Counted from the first letter of the stretch, positions 12,915 through 25,387 are shown. The stretch is DNA of 64,000 nucleotides from Antilocapra americana (GCA_007570785.1 ML662442.1:58262518-58326517); one strand, 5' to 3'. The notes: a model not told the origin generated them from the letters alone. Made by a program: numbers and translations.

Positions 12915-13380
12915 ATCGACAAAGGTCTGTCTAGTCAAAGTTAAGGTTTTTCCAGTAGTCATGTATGGATGTGAGAGTTGCAGCATAAAGAAGGGTGAGC
13001 ACCAAAGAATTGGTACTTTTGAACTGTGGTGTTGGAGAAGACTCTTGAGAGTCCCTTAGACTGCAAGGAGATCAAACCAGTCAATCCTAAAGGAAATCAA
13101 TCCTGAATATTCATTGGAGGGACGGATGCTGAGGCGGAAGCTCCAATACTTCGGGCACCTGATGCGAAGACTCAAGTCATTGGAAAAGACCCTGATTCTG
13201 GGAAAGATATAAGGCAGGAGGAGAAGGGGACGACAAAGGGTGAGATGGCTGAATGGCATCACTGACTCAATGGACATCAGTTTGACCAACCTCTGGGAGA
13301 AGGTGAAGAATAGGGAAGCCTTCCATGCTGAAGTTCATGGGGCTGCAAAGAGTCAGACATGAATGAGAGACGGAACAACT
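12915..13380 (+). mobile_element. BovB 3' end
   Basis: Plus-strand BovB from the segment encoding VFPVVMYGCES to the 3' terminus (GCAAAGAGTCAGACATGAATG). Frames are broken. Confidence 0.9.
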
Positions 13381-13467
13381 CAGGCGATCTTCCCAACCTA
13401 GGGATTGAACCTGCATCTCCAGCGTTGACTGGTGGATTCTTTACCATTAGGCCACCTGGAAAGCCCA
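13381..13467 (-). mobile_element. tRNA-derived SINE head, reverse orientation
   Basis: GATCTTCCCAACCTAGGGAT ... GGTGGATTCTTTACCATTAG is the Bov-tA head on the minus strand, joined directly to the 3' end of plus-strand BovB. Confidence 0.8.
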
Positions 13468-13937
13468 TTAATTTTTAATAGGTATTTTATTAAGCTTCAT
13501 GTTTTATTCTTTTGAAATATAATCTTGTGCAAGTTTTGTTCAGAAAATAAAAATCTACACTTTTCAGAATATAAACTAACAAAAATACTCATGCTTTTGA
13601 ATTAAGTGTATAATGATGTTTTCAAGTTTTTATGTTAAGTGGGATTTCTTATATTTACAGAAATTAGGAAAGCATCAAGAATATGTACAAATGTTTATCT
13701 AGAAAACACAAAATGTAAGCTATTTCTTTTATACAAATAAAAGATCTACATGCCTGCTTTTGACAATAATGGCTCATCTAAAAGAAGCAAATATAATCAT
13801 CCAGATTTATTGGAAATAAATTTCTCTCAAAATCACAAATATCTGCTTTATTAACTTTGATAAGTCAAAATTACACAGGACTTAATTTAAAGATGTGTTA
13901 TGCTAGCTTTCCAGTACCTCTACAGAACTGATTAGAG
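13468..13937. other. Intronic stretch, nothing assigned
   Basis: AT-rich and featureless. Confidence 0.5.
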
Positions 13938-14075
13938 GAGTTCCCTGGCAGTCCAGTGGTTAGGGTTCAGCACTTTCATAGCAGGGGTGGGGGTACCGAC
14001 TGGGGCATGTGGGTTCAATCCCTAGTTAGGCAGCTAAGAGGTCAAAAACAAAACAAAACAAAACTAATTGGGATG
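13938..14075 (+). mobile_element. CHR-type tRNA-Glu SINE
   Basis: AGTTCCCTGGCAGTCCAGTG head, GGGTTCAATCCC B box, tail of (CAAAA)n. Confidence 0.75.
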
Positions 14076-14136
14076 ACCACCAAATCAACTAATTATTATT
14101 TTTAAATTTAGATTACCTCTCTCTAAATGTAAAATG

Positions 14137-14342
14137 GAGGACTTCCCTAGCAGCCCAATGGTTAAGACTCTGCTTCCAATGCAGGAAACTCAGATGTGAT
14201 CCAGGATCCTACATGCCACAGAGCAACGAAAGCCGCATGACAGCTACTGAGCCCAAATACCCTAAGATTCCACAAGCTACAACTAAGACCCGATCCAGCC
14301 AAATAAATATTAGTAAAAATAAATAAATAAATAAATAAAGCT
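14137..14342 (+). mobile_element. CHR-type tRNA-Glu SINE
   Basis: GACTTCCCTAGCAGCCCAAT head, CAGCCAAATAAATATT end, (AAAT)n tail. Confidence 0.75.
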
Positions 14343-14411
14343 TGTACCTAGGAGTGATAAACTTAGAACATAAGTAACACTGCCTACCAAACTTCTGGAG
14401 ATGGTAAGGGG

Positions 14412-14475
14412 ACAGGGAGGCCTGGCGTGCTGCAGTCCGTGGGGTCGCAAAGAGTTGGACATGACTAGGTAACTG
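14412..14475 (+). mobile_element. BovB/BovA 3' terminal fragment
   Basis: AGGGAGGCCTGGCGTGCTGC ... CGCAAAGAGTTGGACATGAC; distal end only. Confidence 0.75.
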
Positions 14476-16073
14476 AACACACACTCCAACACTGCCTATA
14501 TGTCAGGTATCAATAAGGTTGCCAAATTTTCCATACGAATACATTACCCACATATTTGAAACTCATGTTTTAAAGAACTGCTTCATTTTGACCATTTAAC
14601 CACATAGCTCAGTCTTCCTAAACAAATGCCTGATAACACCGAACATTTTCTGATAAATCAATGTCATACTAAACAAGCATTATATAGCAAAGATGAGATC
14701 TTAAGAGGCAATTTGGGTAAACAGACATTTAAACAGACTAAACAGTTCTTAATCCTATGACCTCATAGGTCTTCAGATTAAACAATTCACTACTAGTAAA
14801 GCATCTAATAGTGCCTGCCTTGAACATTAATTCTTTTCCTCTTCAATCTGTTCGGTCTAGTCTCTAACTCCAAGCTCCACCCTCACCCCAGATTAAGTAT
14901 GAGCTAAAACCCTGTGTGGATTGTTGGAGACCTCTTATTTGAACTCAAAGACATCTGACTTTCCACTGCATAACATTGCTCCTTTGAACAAAGTCACAAA
15001 AGCAGTAAAATGAGGAATGAACGATTTAGATGGAGCAGAAAATTCCTGGTCAATAGTTAAAGTATGAAAAAAATAGTAATAAAGCATGGAGATCACTGGG
15101 CTCAAGCTTCAATGTGGATTTGATCCTATGTACCAGCATTTCTCAAACGGATTCCCTGGACATATGCTGGGTTTTTAGCATTCATTATAAGAAATTTAAA
15201 ATTATATTTTAATTTTGATGTTCCTCATAAATAAAAATGTATGCATGTTCTGAATCAACTAGACTAGAAGGCCACCTTACAACAAAGGGCTACCTGGGTT
15301 TGTGCTTATTAGTGAATTGTGCCCAGTAATTCCCTGAAAGTAGTGTTTTCCAGTTTGTTGGTTATGATGAATTAGTGGATCACATAATCAACAGCAGCTT
15401 TCAAAAAATAATAAACGAATATAGAATACATCACATATAATAAAGGTAAGTATTTCTGTCTGATAATCTTGTTTCAGTGGACAACTAAGTGGTGAAGTAA
15501 AAAAGTTACATCTTACTCTGAGCTGAGTAACTCTAAAATCTACAGACTCTTGAGTTTCGGAAAACACAAACTTGAAAAAAACTGTCATGAGTACTAGACT
15601 GTCACTGAGGTAGAAGGTTAAAAGCAGGATGTTGGGAGAATTTCACAAACTGAATGAGAGGTTAAAAGAAGTTTATCAGTTAAAAAAAATAAGTTTAAAC
15701 ATTAGGACAAGAACTATATTGCTATTATTAAATTGTGTAAGGCAGAGAGACAACACAAAACACCAAATACAGACTAGGTTTAACATTAAGGTAAAGAACC
15801 ATGGGAAAGAAGAGACTGTTCCATAAATTTTCCAAAGGTACGATGATGGGGTGGGGTGCCTTTCTATCTGGAGACTGAGACTAGAAAGCAGAATAAAATG
15901 CCTTTTGCCAACCAGAGAGAAAAGGGGCAATTAGAGATGCTTTGAAAATCTAATTATCTTTGAATATCACAGAATCTATGTGAGAAGAAAGCAGAGGTGG
16001 GGCTACAGAGAAGAAAAATAAAAATCTGACCCATAAAAGCGCCTGGAATTGCAGTGGAGAATAAACGCAAGTG
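14476..16073. other. Intronic stretch, nothing assigned
   Basis: AT-rich unique-looking DNA. Short frames on both strands (for example 15629-15826) have no exon signals. Confidence 0.45.
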
Positions 16074-16082
16074 GGATATGTC

Positions 16083-17924
16083 GTTCAGTTCAGTTCAGTC
16101 AGTCAGTCAGTCATGCCCGACTCTTGGTGACTCCACGGACTGCAGCATGCTAGGCCTCCCTGTACAACACCAACTCCCGGAGTTTACTAAAACTCATGTC
16201 CATTGAGTCAGTGATGCCAGTCAACCATCTCATCCTCTGTCATTCCCTTCTCCTCCTGCCTTCAATCTTTCCCAGCATCGGGGTCTTTTCCCATGAGTCA
16301 GTTCTTTGCATCAGGTGGCCAAAGTATTGGAGTTTCAGCGTCAGCATCAGTCCTTTCAATGAATATTCAAGACTAATTTCCCTTTGGATGGACTGGCTGA
16401 TCTTGCTGTCCAGGGGACTCTCAAGAGTCTTCTCCAACATCACAGTTCAAAAGCATCAATTCTTCGGCACTCAGCTTTCTTTATAGCCCAACTCTCTTAT
16501 CCATACATGACTACTGGAAAAACCATAGCTTTGACTAGATGGACCTTTGTTGGCAAAGTAATGTCTCTGTTTTTTAATATACTGTCTGATGCTGCTGCTG
16601 CTGCTAAGTCACTTCCGTCATGTCCGACTCTGTGCAACCCCACAGATGGCAGCCCACCAGGCTCCCCTGTCCCTGGGATTCTCCAGACAAGAACACTGGA
16701 GTGGGTTGCCATTTCCTTCTCCAATGCATGAAAGTGAAAAACGAAAGCAAGGACACTCAGTCGTGTCTGACTCTTAGCGACCCCATGAACTACAGCCTAC
16801 CAGGCTCCTCCATCCATGGGATTTTCCAGGCAAGAGTACTGGAGTGGGTTGCCATTGCCTTCTCCGAATACACTGTCTAGGCTGGTCATAACTTTTCTTC
16901 CAAGGAGCAAGTGTCTTTTAATTTCATGGCTGCAGTCACCATCAGCAGTGATTTTGGAGCCCCCCCCCCCAAATAAAATCTGTCACTGTTTCCACTGTTT
17001 CCCATCTATTTGCCGTGAAGTGATGGGACCAGATGCCATGATCCTATTTTTCTGAATGTTGAGCTTTAAGCCAACTTTTTCACTCTCCTCTTTCACTTTC
17101 ATCAAGCGGCTATTTAGTTCTTCACTTTCTTCCATAAGGGTGGTGTCATCTGCATATCTGAGATTATTGATATTTCTCCCAGCAATCTTGATTCCAGTTT
17201 GTGCTTCATCCAGTTCAGCATTTCTTATGATGTATGTACTCTGCATATACGTTAAATAAGCAGGGTGATAATATACAGCCTTGATGTACTCCTTTTCCTA
17301 TTTGGAACCAGTCTGTTGTTCCTTGTCCAGTTCTAACTGTTGCTTCCTGATCTGTATAAGGATTTCTCAGGAGGTCAGGTCAGGTGATCTGGTATTCCCA
17401 TCTCTTTCAGAATTTTCCACAGTTTGTTGTGATCCACACAAAGGCTTTGGCATAATTAATAAAGCAGAAATAGATGCTTTTTCTGGAACTCTCTTGCTTT
17501 TTCGATGATCCAGTGGATGTTGGCAATTTGATCTCTGGTTCCTCTGACTTTTCTAAAACCAGCTTGAACATCTGGAAGTTCATGGTTCTCGTATTGCTGA
17601 AGCCTGGCTTGAAGAATTTTTGAGCACTGCTTTACTAGCGTGTGAGATGAGTGCAACTGTATGGTAGTTCAAGCATTCTCTGGCATTGCCTTTCTTTGGG
17701 ATTGGAAAGAAAACTGACCTTTTCCAGTCCTATGGCCACTACTGAGTTTTCCAAATATGCCAGCATATTGAGTGCAGCACTTTCACGGTATTATCTTTTA
17801 GGATGTGAAATAGCTCCACTGGAATTCCATCACCTCACTAGCTTTGTTTCTAGTGATGCTTCCTAAGACCCACTTGACTTCACATTCCAGGATGTCTGGC
17901 TCTAGGTGAGTGATTACACTATCA
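16083..17924 (-). mobile_element. BovB LINE, 5'-truncated, with TSD and nested Bov-A2
   Basis: The 3' terminus (TTCAGTTCAGTTCAGTCAGTC) is at left. The minus strand encodes degenerate reverse transcriptase pieces including the active-site motif NNLRYADDTTLMEES (about 17120-17170) and further upstream VQAGFRKVRGTRDQIANIHW (about 17520-17580). A 9-bp TSD, GGATATGTC, is at 16074-16082 and 17925-17933. Frameshifts and stops inactivate it. Interrupted at 16588-16866 by a Bov-A2. Confidence 0.93.
16588..16866 (-). mobile_element. Bov-A2 SINE nested in BovB
   Basis: Two tandem reverse BovA monomers (each with TGTCCGACTCTGTGCAACCC-like and GGAGTGGGTTGCCAT phrases) joined by a GAAAGTGAAAAACGAAAGCA linker. 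TSD AATATACTGTCT / AATACACTGTCT (16576-16587, 16867-16878; one mismatch) lies inside BovB sequence, which resumes without loss. Confidence 0.92.
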
Positions 17925-17933
17925 GGATATGTC

Positions 17934-18345
17934 ACAGATTGCTATAAAATTGGTCCCTGAAGAATCACATCTCCCTATACCCACAAAAAGGCTGATTTTG
18001 ACTACTTGTTGAGCTAATGGGTCATGACACAAGCAGAATCTTGGAAAGCAGTTGTTCGAGGGAACTGTCATTCCTGCTGAAAAGTCAAGAAATTCAGGCT
18101 ACCTCATTAGAGGGTAAGAGTGGAGCAGAGACCAGCCAACTTAACTGAGGCTCTACAACCTAACCACCAACCACAAGACATGAGTCGGATCATCTGGGAT
18201 CATTCAGTTCCGACAACCAACCAGCTGACTGCAGAACTATCCATCAGACCCATAAACTTGATAACAGTAATAAAACAGGGCTACTCTTTTAGAGCCACTG
18301 TGGCTGAGTAGTTAACCTGGCGTTAACTGATACAGGAAATTCCAA
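17934..18345 (+). mobile_element. MaLR (MLT1-type) LTR relic
   Basis: Opens CACAGATTGCTATAAAATTG and ends near AACTGATACAGG, with GAGACCAGCCAACTTAACTG between, matching old ERVL-MaLR LTR phrasing. Borders approximate. Non-coding relic. Confidence 0.55.
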
Positions 18346-20394
18346 GAAAAAGCAATGACTGTAAGATTCTGAACTTCTAAATGTTCCAGGACCTGAAACT
18401 TGGAAGTGCAAGTCTTCAGGAAATGGTAACCATAGATCATCTACACTTACAAGATTAGTTAAAATTCCTTGGTTTGGATCTTACACCCTTAAACTGGTTC
18501 TAATCTACCTTTTCTATCCTATTTTTCATCTCAGCCCCTGACGTTTTCTCCAAGATGCCAGTTTGAAAAGTTGTTCCAGTTCTGAGGTTTATTCCCATTC
18601 TTTTAACATTAGTTACCCACATTTAAGACCCAACGTAAATAATGTTTTCCTTTCCTGTTCTGTTTTTAGCTAATTTAAGTAATTTCAAAATGCTCTAGTT
18701 TTTCTTAATTCACACTCCATTTACTGTATCACCAGGTACTTTACTATCTAATATTATTACTTGCTTAACTATGAATACATGTGCCAGATCTTGTAAACTT
18801 TATGCTACAAATCTCCACAGCTCTCTTAGTGCTCCCACAGAAGAGGAATTTAAATATCTGTTTAAAATAAATTTTAAAAATATCTATGTAATTGATTGAA
18901 TTTTAACAAATCTTGGCTAAATATAGGTAAGGCAGGAAAGGTAACATTTTTTCTAATGAGGTGCACTGTGCAACTCTAATGCTAGAAGAGAAACAATGAA
19001 TCAAGAGACTCTCCTGGAAAATACATAGTTAAAAGTTACACAGGGTATCTGACAAACACATTAATAATAAGTAAACTTTCCATTTTAGAAACAAGGCTAC
19101 TCACATATTGGTTGGTTAATTTTATGAACTGAATTTATGTGTGGGAGTTGAGAAAAATAAGGTAATTTCTCAACTTTGACAGAATCTCAAGGAAAATAAG
19201 TACAGCAGCAGTTTCACATTTAAGATCATATATTTTCAAAAATCCTTCGTTATTCAGGTTAGTAATATAAAATATTATGATTGGCAATTGCAGAATATAT
19301 CTTCCCTTCCCCCATTTTAAGTTAGGACCAAGAAGTGTTAAGAAAGAGACAAGCAAAATTTAGTAAAGCTTTCCTTTGCTAAAACTGGTAAAAGTACATT
19401 CTGGAAAGCAAAATTTAATGTCTCTAGCATGCAATCATTCTAATTATGAACACTTAAATTATTTCCCCTGAGCATTACCTAAACTTTTGAAGTATAAATG
19501 ACTTATTACTCCCTCAATACCTAAAGTAATTATCACTAATTAACACGTAAGCCATCTTTTCTTCTGATTTGAAGTGACCTACAAATTAACTTAAGATAGT
19601 CTCTAACAATCAAGTCTGGTTTCTCAAGGAGAATGTTTAAGAATTTTCAAAATTCTTGCCATTACAATCACAAGGAAGCAAAACATGCAGACAAAAGAAT
19701 CAACTTGTATCAAATAGATGAAAGAAATATATACAAAGATATACTGTAACTGCACAATTTTAACTTGGTAGCTCTCAATGGTTTTAATTTCATTTTTGTT
19801 TCTTACACCAATAAGGCACTAAACATAGTTAATAAAGGCATCAAGGTCTAAGTCAAATTCCACCTCTTCCATAAAGCCTTCTGATACCCCAGGCTGATGT
19901 GCTTACTACCTATTTTGAATTCTACTGAAACTACTGCACATGAAATTAAATTATTCTTCTAAATAATTGCCAGCAATTAACTGATTAAGACACAGACTAG
20001 AATCAATATACAATTTAAAACAGAAAGCCACAGGTTTACACGTGCAGCTACAAAATGCTCTCAGATACCTATTTCTCTTTTTTTTTTGGTGAAACAAAAG
20101 ATACACTGTGCACTATGCCCTCCTTTTAAAATTTTTTCTTAAAAGAGTAAATGGCATTTCTGGAAAGATCCATAAAATACTATTAAGGGACTGTCTTTGT
20201 AGAAAGTGACTGGACACTTAGGGTGGGAAGGAGATCAAGTTTTCAGTGTTTGTCTTTTAAAAAATCATTTTAACATACCACATTTTCAACTTAAAAAGAG
20301 AATAAAAAATAAACCAAGTATGTTAGTGATACACAGCCTTTTGACTGTCTTCAACTGTCATCTTGGAGTGACATTTAAATCTTTTCTTTTCGGG
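18346..20394. other. Intronic stretch with an L2 relic
   Basis: AT-rich. About 19835-19915 (CAAATTCCACCTCTTCCATA, AAGCCTTCTGATACCCC) resembles an L2 3' region on the plus strand. Nothing else assigned. Confidence 0.45.
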
Positions 20395-20537
20395 CGAGTG
20401 GGGTGGGGAGGGAACCATGCTTTGCCTCTTGGCATGTGAGATCCTAACTAACCTGTGAGACCAGGGATTGACTCTCACACCACCTGCAGTAGAAGCATGG
20501 ATCTAACCAATGGACTGCCAAGGATGTACCTAAAGTG
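20395..20537 (-). mobile_element. CHR-type SINE
   Basis: CCAGGGATTGACTCTCACAC ... AACCAATGGACTGCCAAGGA is the reverse of the CHR head and B box. Confidence 0.65.
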
Positions 20538-20835
20538 ATATTTAAATCTTATCTTATTCTTTTACTAGAGTCTCCTGTATCTTCTTATAAGCACAGAATT
20601 TCAGTGATATCAGAAGGAAGGTCAAATCTCTGCTTTAATCAGGTCAACTAAGTATGCTGAATTTGCCATCTTTTTTAATCTTGTAAAAGTGAACTGAGTA
20701 ATTGTTTAAGTAATTGCTTGTAATTTCTGCTAAGAAAGAAATGCTCAAGTTCAATGTGCACTGATGCTCAGTGTGCATTTACACAACGGTCAAAAAGCAC
20801 TGGCCTGGATCTGTTCCAGATTAACCACATTTCTT
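20538..20835. other. Intronic gap, nothing assigned
   Basis: No recognisable element. Confidence 0.5.
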
Positions 20836-20848
20836 AATATACCTATGT

Positions 20849-21052
20849 GACTAGTTGCTCAGTCATATCTGACTCTACGACTCCATGGACAGTAGCCTGC
20901 CAGGTTCCTCTGCCCATGGGGGATTCTCCAGGCGAGAATACTGGAGTGGGTTGCCATGCCCTCCTTCAGGGGATCTTCCCAACCCAGGGATCAAACCCAG
21001 GTCTCCAGCATTGCAGGTGGTTTCTTTATTGTCTGAGCCAGCAGGGAAGCCC
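20849..21052 (-). mobile_element. Bov-tA SINE with perfect TSD
   Basis: Full reverse Bov-tA. A 13-bp TSD, AATATACCTATGT, is exact at 20836-20848 and 21053-21065, so the insertion is comparatively young. Confidence 0.95.
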
Positions 21053-21065
21053 AATATACCTATGT

Positions 21066-21449
21066 TAATGTAAAAAGAACATAACGAAAAACATTAATAT
21101 ATTCCTTTTCTTTCTTGACACTGTTTCCCAAAAGGGCCCCGTGGGTCTGTAGGCAGAACGGTACATTTCAATGGTGTGCAACTGTTTCGGTGACTTCAGA
21201 AAATGTAGCATCCATGGCCCATGAGCACTAAATGCCAGTTATCACAACCCCAGTCACTAGAGTAACCAAACAACTGACCCCACATATTTCCAAATGTCCT
21301 TGGAGAGAAATGCAGTGGGAAAAAGCACTATGCCTAGTTAAGAAGCACTGCTTACATGAATTATGGTATGAACAAAGGTATGAGATGTGTGTGTGTATGA
21401 TATGCAACTGAATTTCCACAACAGCAATTCCACCTTTTAAAATAATTAT
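21066..21449. other. Intronic gap, nothing assigned
   Basis: No gene or repeat seen except a short TG/TA patch. Confidence 0.5.
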
Positions 21450-21606
21450 TAGGGACTTCCCTGGTGGTCCGCACACTCCCAATTCAAGAACTAGATCCTG
21501 CATGCCACAACTGAGTATCTCACATGTAGCAACGAAGACTGAAGATCTTGTGTCACAACTGAACCCAGTGCAGCCAAATAAATATTTTAAAAAATAAATA
21601 AAATGG
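21450..21606 (+). mobile_element. CHR-type SINE, internally deleted
   Basis: GGACTTCCCTGGTGGTCCGC head missing most of the tRNA part, GCAGCCAAATAAATATT end and AT tail. Confidence 0.75.
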
Positions 21607-21854
21607 TTATCAGTTTTGATAATAACCAAACAACAGTCATTACTCATTCATCAAGCAGTCATCCAGTCCAGTATATAATGCTGTCAACAAACACCATGCT
21701 CCAACAACTCATTCTTCAACTATTACAGTGGCATAACTTTTTAAATGAACAATCATTTTAAAATCCTTTCAGAACAATTCTTCTACTGGAAGGTCTCTGC
21801 TGAAACTTTCAAATAAACAGTGTTCCACATAAAAGATATAAATCACACTGTGCT

Positions 21855-21990
21855 GCAATTATTTGCCTTTCTCCAGAGACTGTAGAATCCTTGTGGCCAA
21901 GGACCACACTCATGGTTGCCTGGTCCACGGTGCAGGTATTCAATAACAATGCTGAATGCATGAGTGAATATTGGTCTAGTCTAATATAAT
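21855..21990 (+). mobile_element. L2 3' end relic
   Basis: CTCCAGAGACTGTAGAATCC ... TTCAATAACAATGCTGAATG follows the L2 3' terminal pattern. Confidence 0.6.
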
Positions 21991-24399
21991 AAAGAGTCCC
22001 AAGTCCCAACTACAATCAGTTTTTATATACAATAATGATACAGATATTTTTATTCTAATTTGGTTTTTAAAAAAGCAAGCGTTATCCAGATTACAACTAG
22101 CTTATAAAGATACAAAGAAATCTAAGATTTTTCTTTACAGACACTCCCATGCGCCCATCCTCTACCACCTTCCCCTCATTTTACTTTTAAACTTAAAGCA
22201 AATGCTCACGTAAGTGGGGCCTGCTTCCAGGAAGCAACCCAATATAAAGAGCAAAACAATACTGTTAACAATAAGAAAAACTTAAACATTTTTCATTTCT
22301 ATTTTACGTCTCAGAACTCAAGAAATCTGATACTCTCTTATACCTCATTCAAAAAGAAAGAAAAATCTGTAACTGAAAAGAGTAAGCAACTTTATTTCTG
22401 TTGGTTTCACTACATTCTCCAGAAATTCACCTTTTGTTAGGCAAAAAATTCAGGATATAAACTAAGTCATATTTTAAAATAAATACAACGAGAAATACAC
22501 AAGCACTAAGCATCAACACTTATAGAATGTTAACTCTGAAGCACACCAACTCTGACAAATTTATTCGTCTTTGCCTTTCTGAAGCATGTGACTATCCCAG
22601 TTTTACAAGGAAACCTCAGATAGAAAAAGCTAAATAATAAAGGTAGATGCAATTTCTAGCTCCTAGTATTTCTTAGCACTGTTTTTAGACAGCTCTAATA
22701 AATTCTGTAATTGTTAACCATTGCTCTGCTCAATTCCTATCTGAAACTTAAGTAACAATGGCTATGATACAATTTTAAAGAAACAATTGTTTCCAGTTAC
22801 CTCCCATCTGACAAGACCAAATAGGTAATCAAATATATGTACACACACACATACAGAAAATGTTCTACACCAGATCTGAAACATCAGATACACCCTCATA
22901 TTCAAATAATGGAGACCACTTTTAAATGCAGTTACAATATTGTGGGATTTTAGCGCCTGCAATACTTCATTATTTTTGCAATTCAAAAATCCAGCATTTG
23001 TTTTATTACTATTTCAAGTAGGACTGGTCAGTAAAAACAATGTACATGTTGTAAAACTAAACACTTAAAACTGATACAGGAAATTTCTTTCATACTGACA
23101 AAAAGGAAGACTGCTTCATATCTTAAAAATCATTTTAAAGTGACAACTATCTATGTTGCACACCCTCCAGATGAAGACCAACTTGTATGAGATTTCACTT
23201 TCCCAGAATTATTAATTCTGCTTATAATTACAGCTGGTCAAGAGTATTTACAGTAATCAGCCTCATCAGTGGAAACTGCTACCTGAAAAATGTCTTTCGG
23301 CAAAGATACACTTTTCACGGACTAAAAAGCTAACTTCACTTACAAATGAAAAAGCTCCTTTTATGCATATCTTACTAAAGTTTAGTGGCTTTAAAAAAAA
23401 AATCTAAGATAAACCTTAATATCTACAAGACCAATTAGGAACGAGTGGCTGCAGTCAGAATGGTGAGATCAGTAAATTTCAACAATTCTTTAAACCTAGG
23501 ATTCAAAGGAATGACATAATCTCTAATTATGCCATAGGTATTCACCAGACCTACATTACCTTAAGTGGGTGGGTTTCACATCGCATTTATTCCCAGAAAG
23601 TCACCTTGCAGTCTCACAGATTTGTTTTTGGTTTGCTTGTTTCAAGAAAATGAACCACTATCAAATAATCTGTGACAATAAGGTGCAAGCAACAATGGAG
23701 AATTTTGAGTACGGGATCAAGTATCCCTAATCTTGTAAAGATTTCAGAACGTCGAGGCTAAAAATTAAGTGAAAATGTGATCGCCTCTAATATGCTAAAA
23801 CGGCCCACCATTGTTCCACCTTAAGTTCAGTATCTTTCCGAAACAACTTCTCTATAATATGCTCACAAGCTAACTCGAAATGCGACCCGTATAAATTCTT
23901 TTGCCTCCTCAACAAGATAATCTAACCAAAACCTTCACCATAGCCAGCAGCAGCATTTTGAAATTTCAAACTTAACTAGAGGGTATGTAATCAAGTCCAA
24001 ATGTAGGCACAAACTCCCCGATTTCTATCAAGTAAACAGTGCTATTAACATTCCAAATCCTGGTTAGAACGCAGTTACTGGAAAGCAGTGTCCTTGTTGC
24101 AAAAAAAGGAGGGTAAGGCCTAGAAACTGACCTGAACACAGGTCCACATAATCTTCTCCGTTCCACCGGGAGGCCAAACAGGGACAGCTCCAAGTAACAG
24201 GGGGGTGGGTAGAAGGGGGAGGAAGGGCAGAGAGGAAAACACACTCCTCCTCCAAGTGTGAAAGCAACAGAGAAGAGGACTCTGGAGAAGCCACCCCACA
24301 GGGACATTCGACCCTAGGATATACACACAGCTTCCCTCCGCCAAGGAAAGCAACCTTTACCATGGAAGGGGGGCTCCTAGCAAGTAAAGGCAGGAGGGG
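21991..24399. other. Repeat-poor intronic stretch next to the promoter
   Basis: No ruminant transposon is visible, only AT-rich unique-looking DNA. Regulatory elements are plausible here but none can be named. Confidence 0.45.
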
Positions 24400-25026
24400 A
24401 CAACCTCCGCACCCCTACCCCCGAACGTCTCTCAGGCTAGAAGGGGTCGGCGGGGACTGCTCCTCGGAACATCAACAAAGGCTCCTTCAGTCCTAAGGCG
24501 AAACTCGAACAACAAAGGCCGGGAGACAGCGAGAACGGGACCGGGGGGCGGGACGGATGAAAGCAAGCTAGCGGAGGCAAAGGAATCAAACCAGTGGGGG
24601 CGCCGGCCCGTCGGAGTGGGAAGCAGGGGCGCAGAGGCGCGGGGCGCGGTAATCCCCAGTGCACAATAAGAGGAGGAAGAGAACCTGGCCTCCATTCTCT
24701 GCTTACCCTCTCCCACAACGGGGAGGGCTCCAGACCTCGCCGTCTGCATCTCTCGGTCTCGGGGACCGCGCAGTCCCGAGTTCGGGGAAGGAAAGGGGAG
24801 GGGGGATTTTCCATCCTGACCACAACTCCCTTCCCCCAGCCAGGAGCAGCCGACAACAACCGCCACAACGGCAGCCACACAAAGGCGCCTTCCTGGTACT
24901 CGCCGCTCCCGCCCGGGCGGCGGCGCCGACGATGCCAAGGCAGCGCCGACCACCGCTCGGCCGCCAGGCGCTCGCTCGCCCTCTTCCCCCTCTAGCAGGG
25001 GGAAAGGGGGAGGGGACCCCAGGCGC

Positions 25027-25035
25027 CCTCACCTG
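25027..25035 (-). other. ZNF292: ZNF292 exon 1 splice donor
   Basis: On the minus strand the exon ends CAG and the intron starts GTGAGG, a near-perfect mammalian 5' splice site. The first intron base is at 25032. The cut falls between codons (phase 0). Confidence 0.85.
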
Positions 25036-25200
25036 GCACAGCTGCTGACAGTACTCCGTGGCCGCCTCCACGGCCGGCACCCGGCTCTCTCGCAGCTGCC
25101 GCTCCAGCTCCTGGAGCCGCTCGCCTAGGCGCTGCAGCTCCGCGGCGCAGCCGCCTCCGCCGCGACTCAACCTCTCCTGCTCGGCCTCTTCGTCCGCCAT
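25033..25200 (-). CDS. ZNF292: ZNF292 coding exon 1 (N-terminal 56 residues)
   Basis: Seen: an ATG at 25198-25200 on the minus strand opens a 56-codon frame starting MADEEAEQERLS and ending EYCQQLCQ, followed immediately by a consensus donor CAG|GTGAGG, so the exon ends in phase 0. The ATG has A at -3 and G at +4. Residues about 20-40 are rich in Leu, Glu and Arg with heptad-like spacing (LQRLGERLQELERQLRES), suggesting a short coiled coil. Known: this matches, from memory, the start of ZNF292 (KIAA0530), a nuclear multi-C2H2 zinc-finger transcription factor of about 2,700 residues linked to dominant neurodevelopmental disorder and proposed as a tumour suppressor; the human first coding exon also stops at QLCQ before TLLEY. 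A few residues differ from the human sequence I remember (Gly-rich stretch at 13-17, Glu for Asp at 49). The zinc fingers lie in later exons outside the window. The frame stays open 36 codons upstream without a stop, but the internal ATG is clearly the conserved start. Confidence 0.88.
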
Positions 25201-25234
25201 CTTCACACCCCGCTCCGTCGCGTACGCACCTGGG

Positions 25235-25242
25235 TCACGTGA
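25235..25242. promoter_or_regulatory. E-box CACGTG no. 1 (36 bp upstream of ATG)
   Basis: GGTCACGTGATAA contains a palindromic CACGTG with a 5' GT, the form preferred by USF and TFEB/TFE3 (CLEAR-type GTCACGTG). It lies in the likely 5'UTR or core promoter of ZNF292. Confidence 0.6.
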
Positions 25243-25267
25243 TAACACAATGCCACGTTCGGCGGGG

Positions 25268-25275
25268 TCACGTGC
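25268..25275. promoter_or_regulatory. E-box CACGTG no. 2
   Basis: GGGTCACGTGCC is a second GTCACGTG, 33 bp from the first in the same strand register, close to three helical turns. Confidence 0.6.
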
Positions 25276-25387
25276 CGGGCGCGCTCGCACGCCGCCTAGC
25301 ACGTACAAAGGGCCCGGTGGGGAGGATGGGGGTGGGTAGAGTGGCGCGAGGGAGCTGGAGGGAGCTGAAGGGAAGGGGAAAGGAGGA

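Larger units (their letters stand above)
1..25032 (-). other. ZNF292: ZNF292 intron 1 (partial, 5' part)
   Basis: Inference: everything left of the exon 1 donor is transcribed intron on the minus strand. I looked for exon 2 (expected to continue TLLEYAEKWK) and saw no matching open frame with splice sites, so the intron should run past the left edge and be longer than 25 kb. Its content is AT-rich non-coding DNA with the repeats listed separately. Confidence 0.75.

Noticed and set aside
24432..24995. Overlapping frames of 133-173 codons on both strands
   Set aside because: High GC removes stop codons in all frames. No similarity recognised and no splice signals.
24703..25308. 201-codon minus-strand frame as one protein
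   Set aside because: Only the middle 56 codons match ZNF292. The upstream part is 5'UTR/promoter without a stop, and the downstream part is intron past a clear GTGAGG donor.
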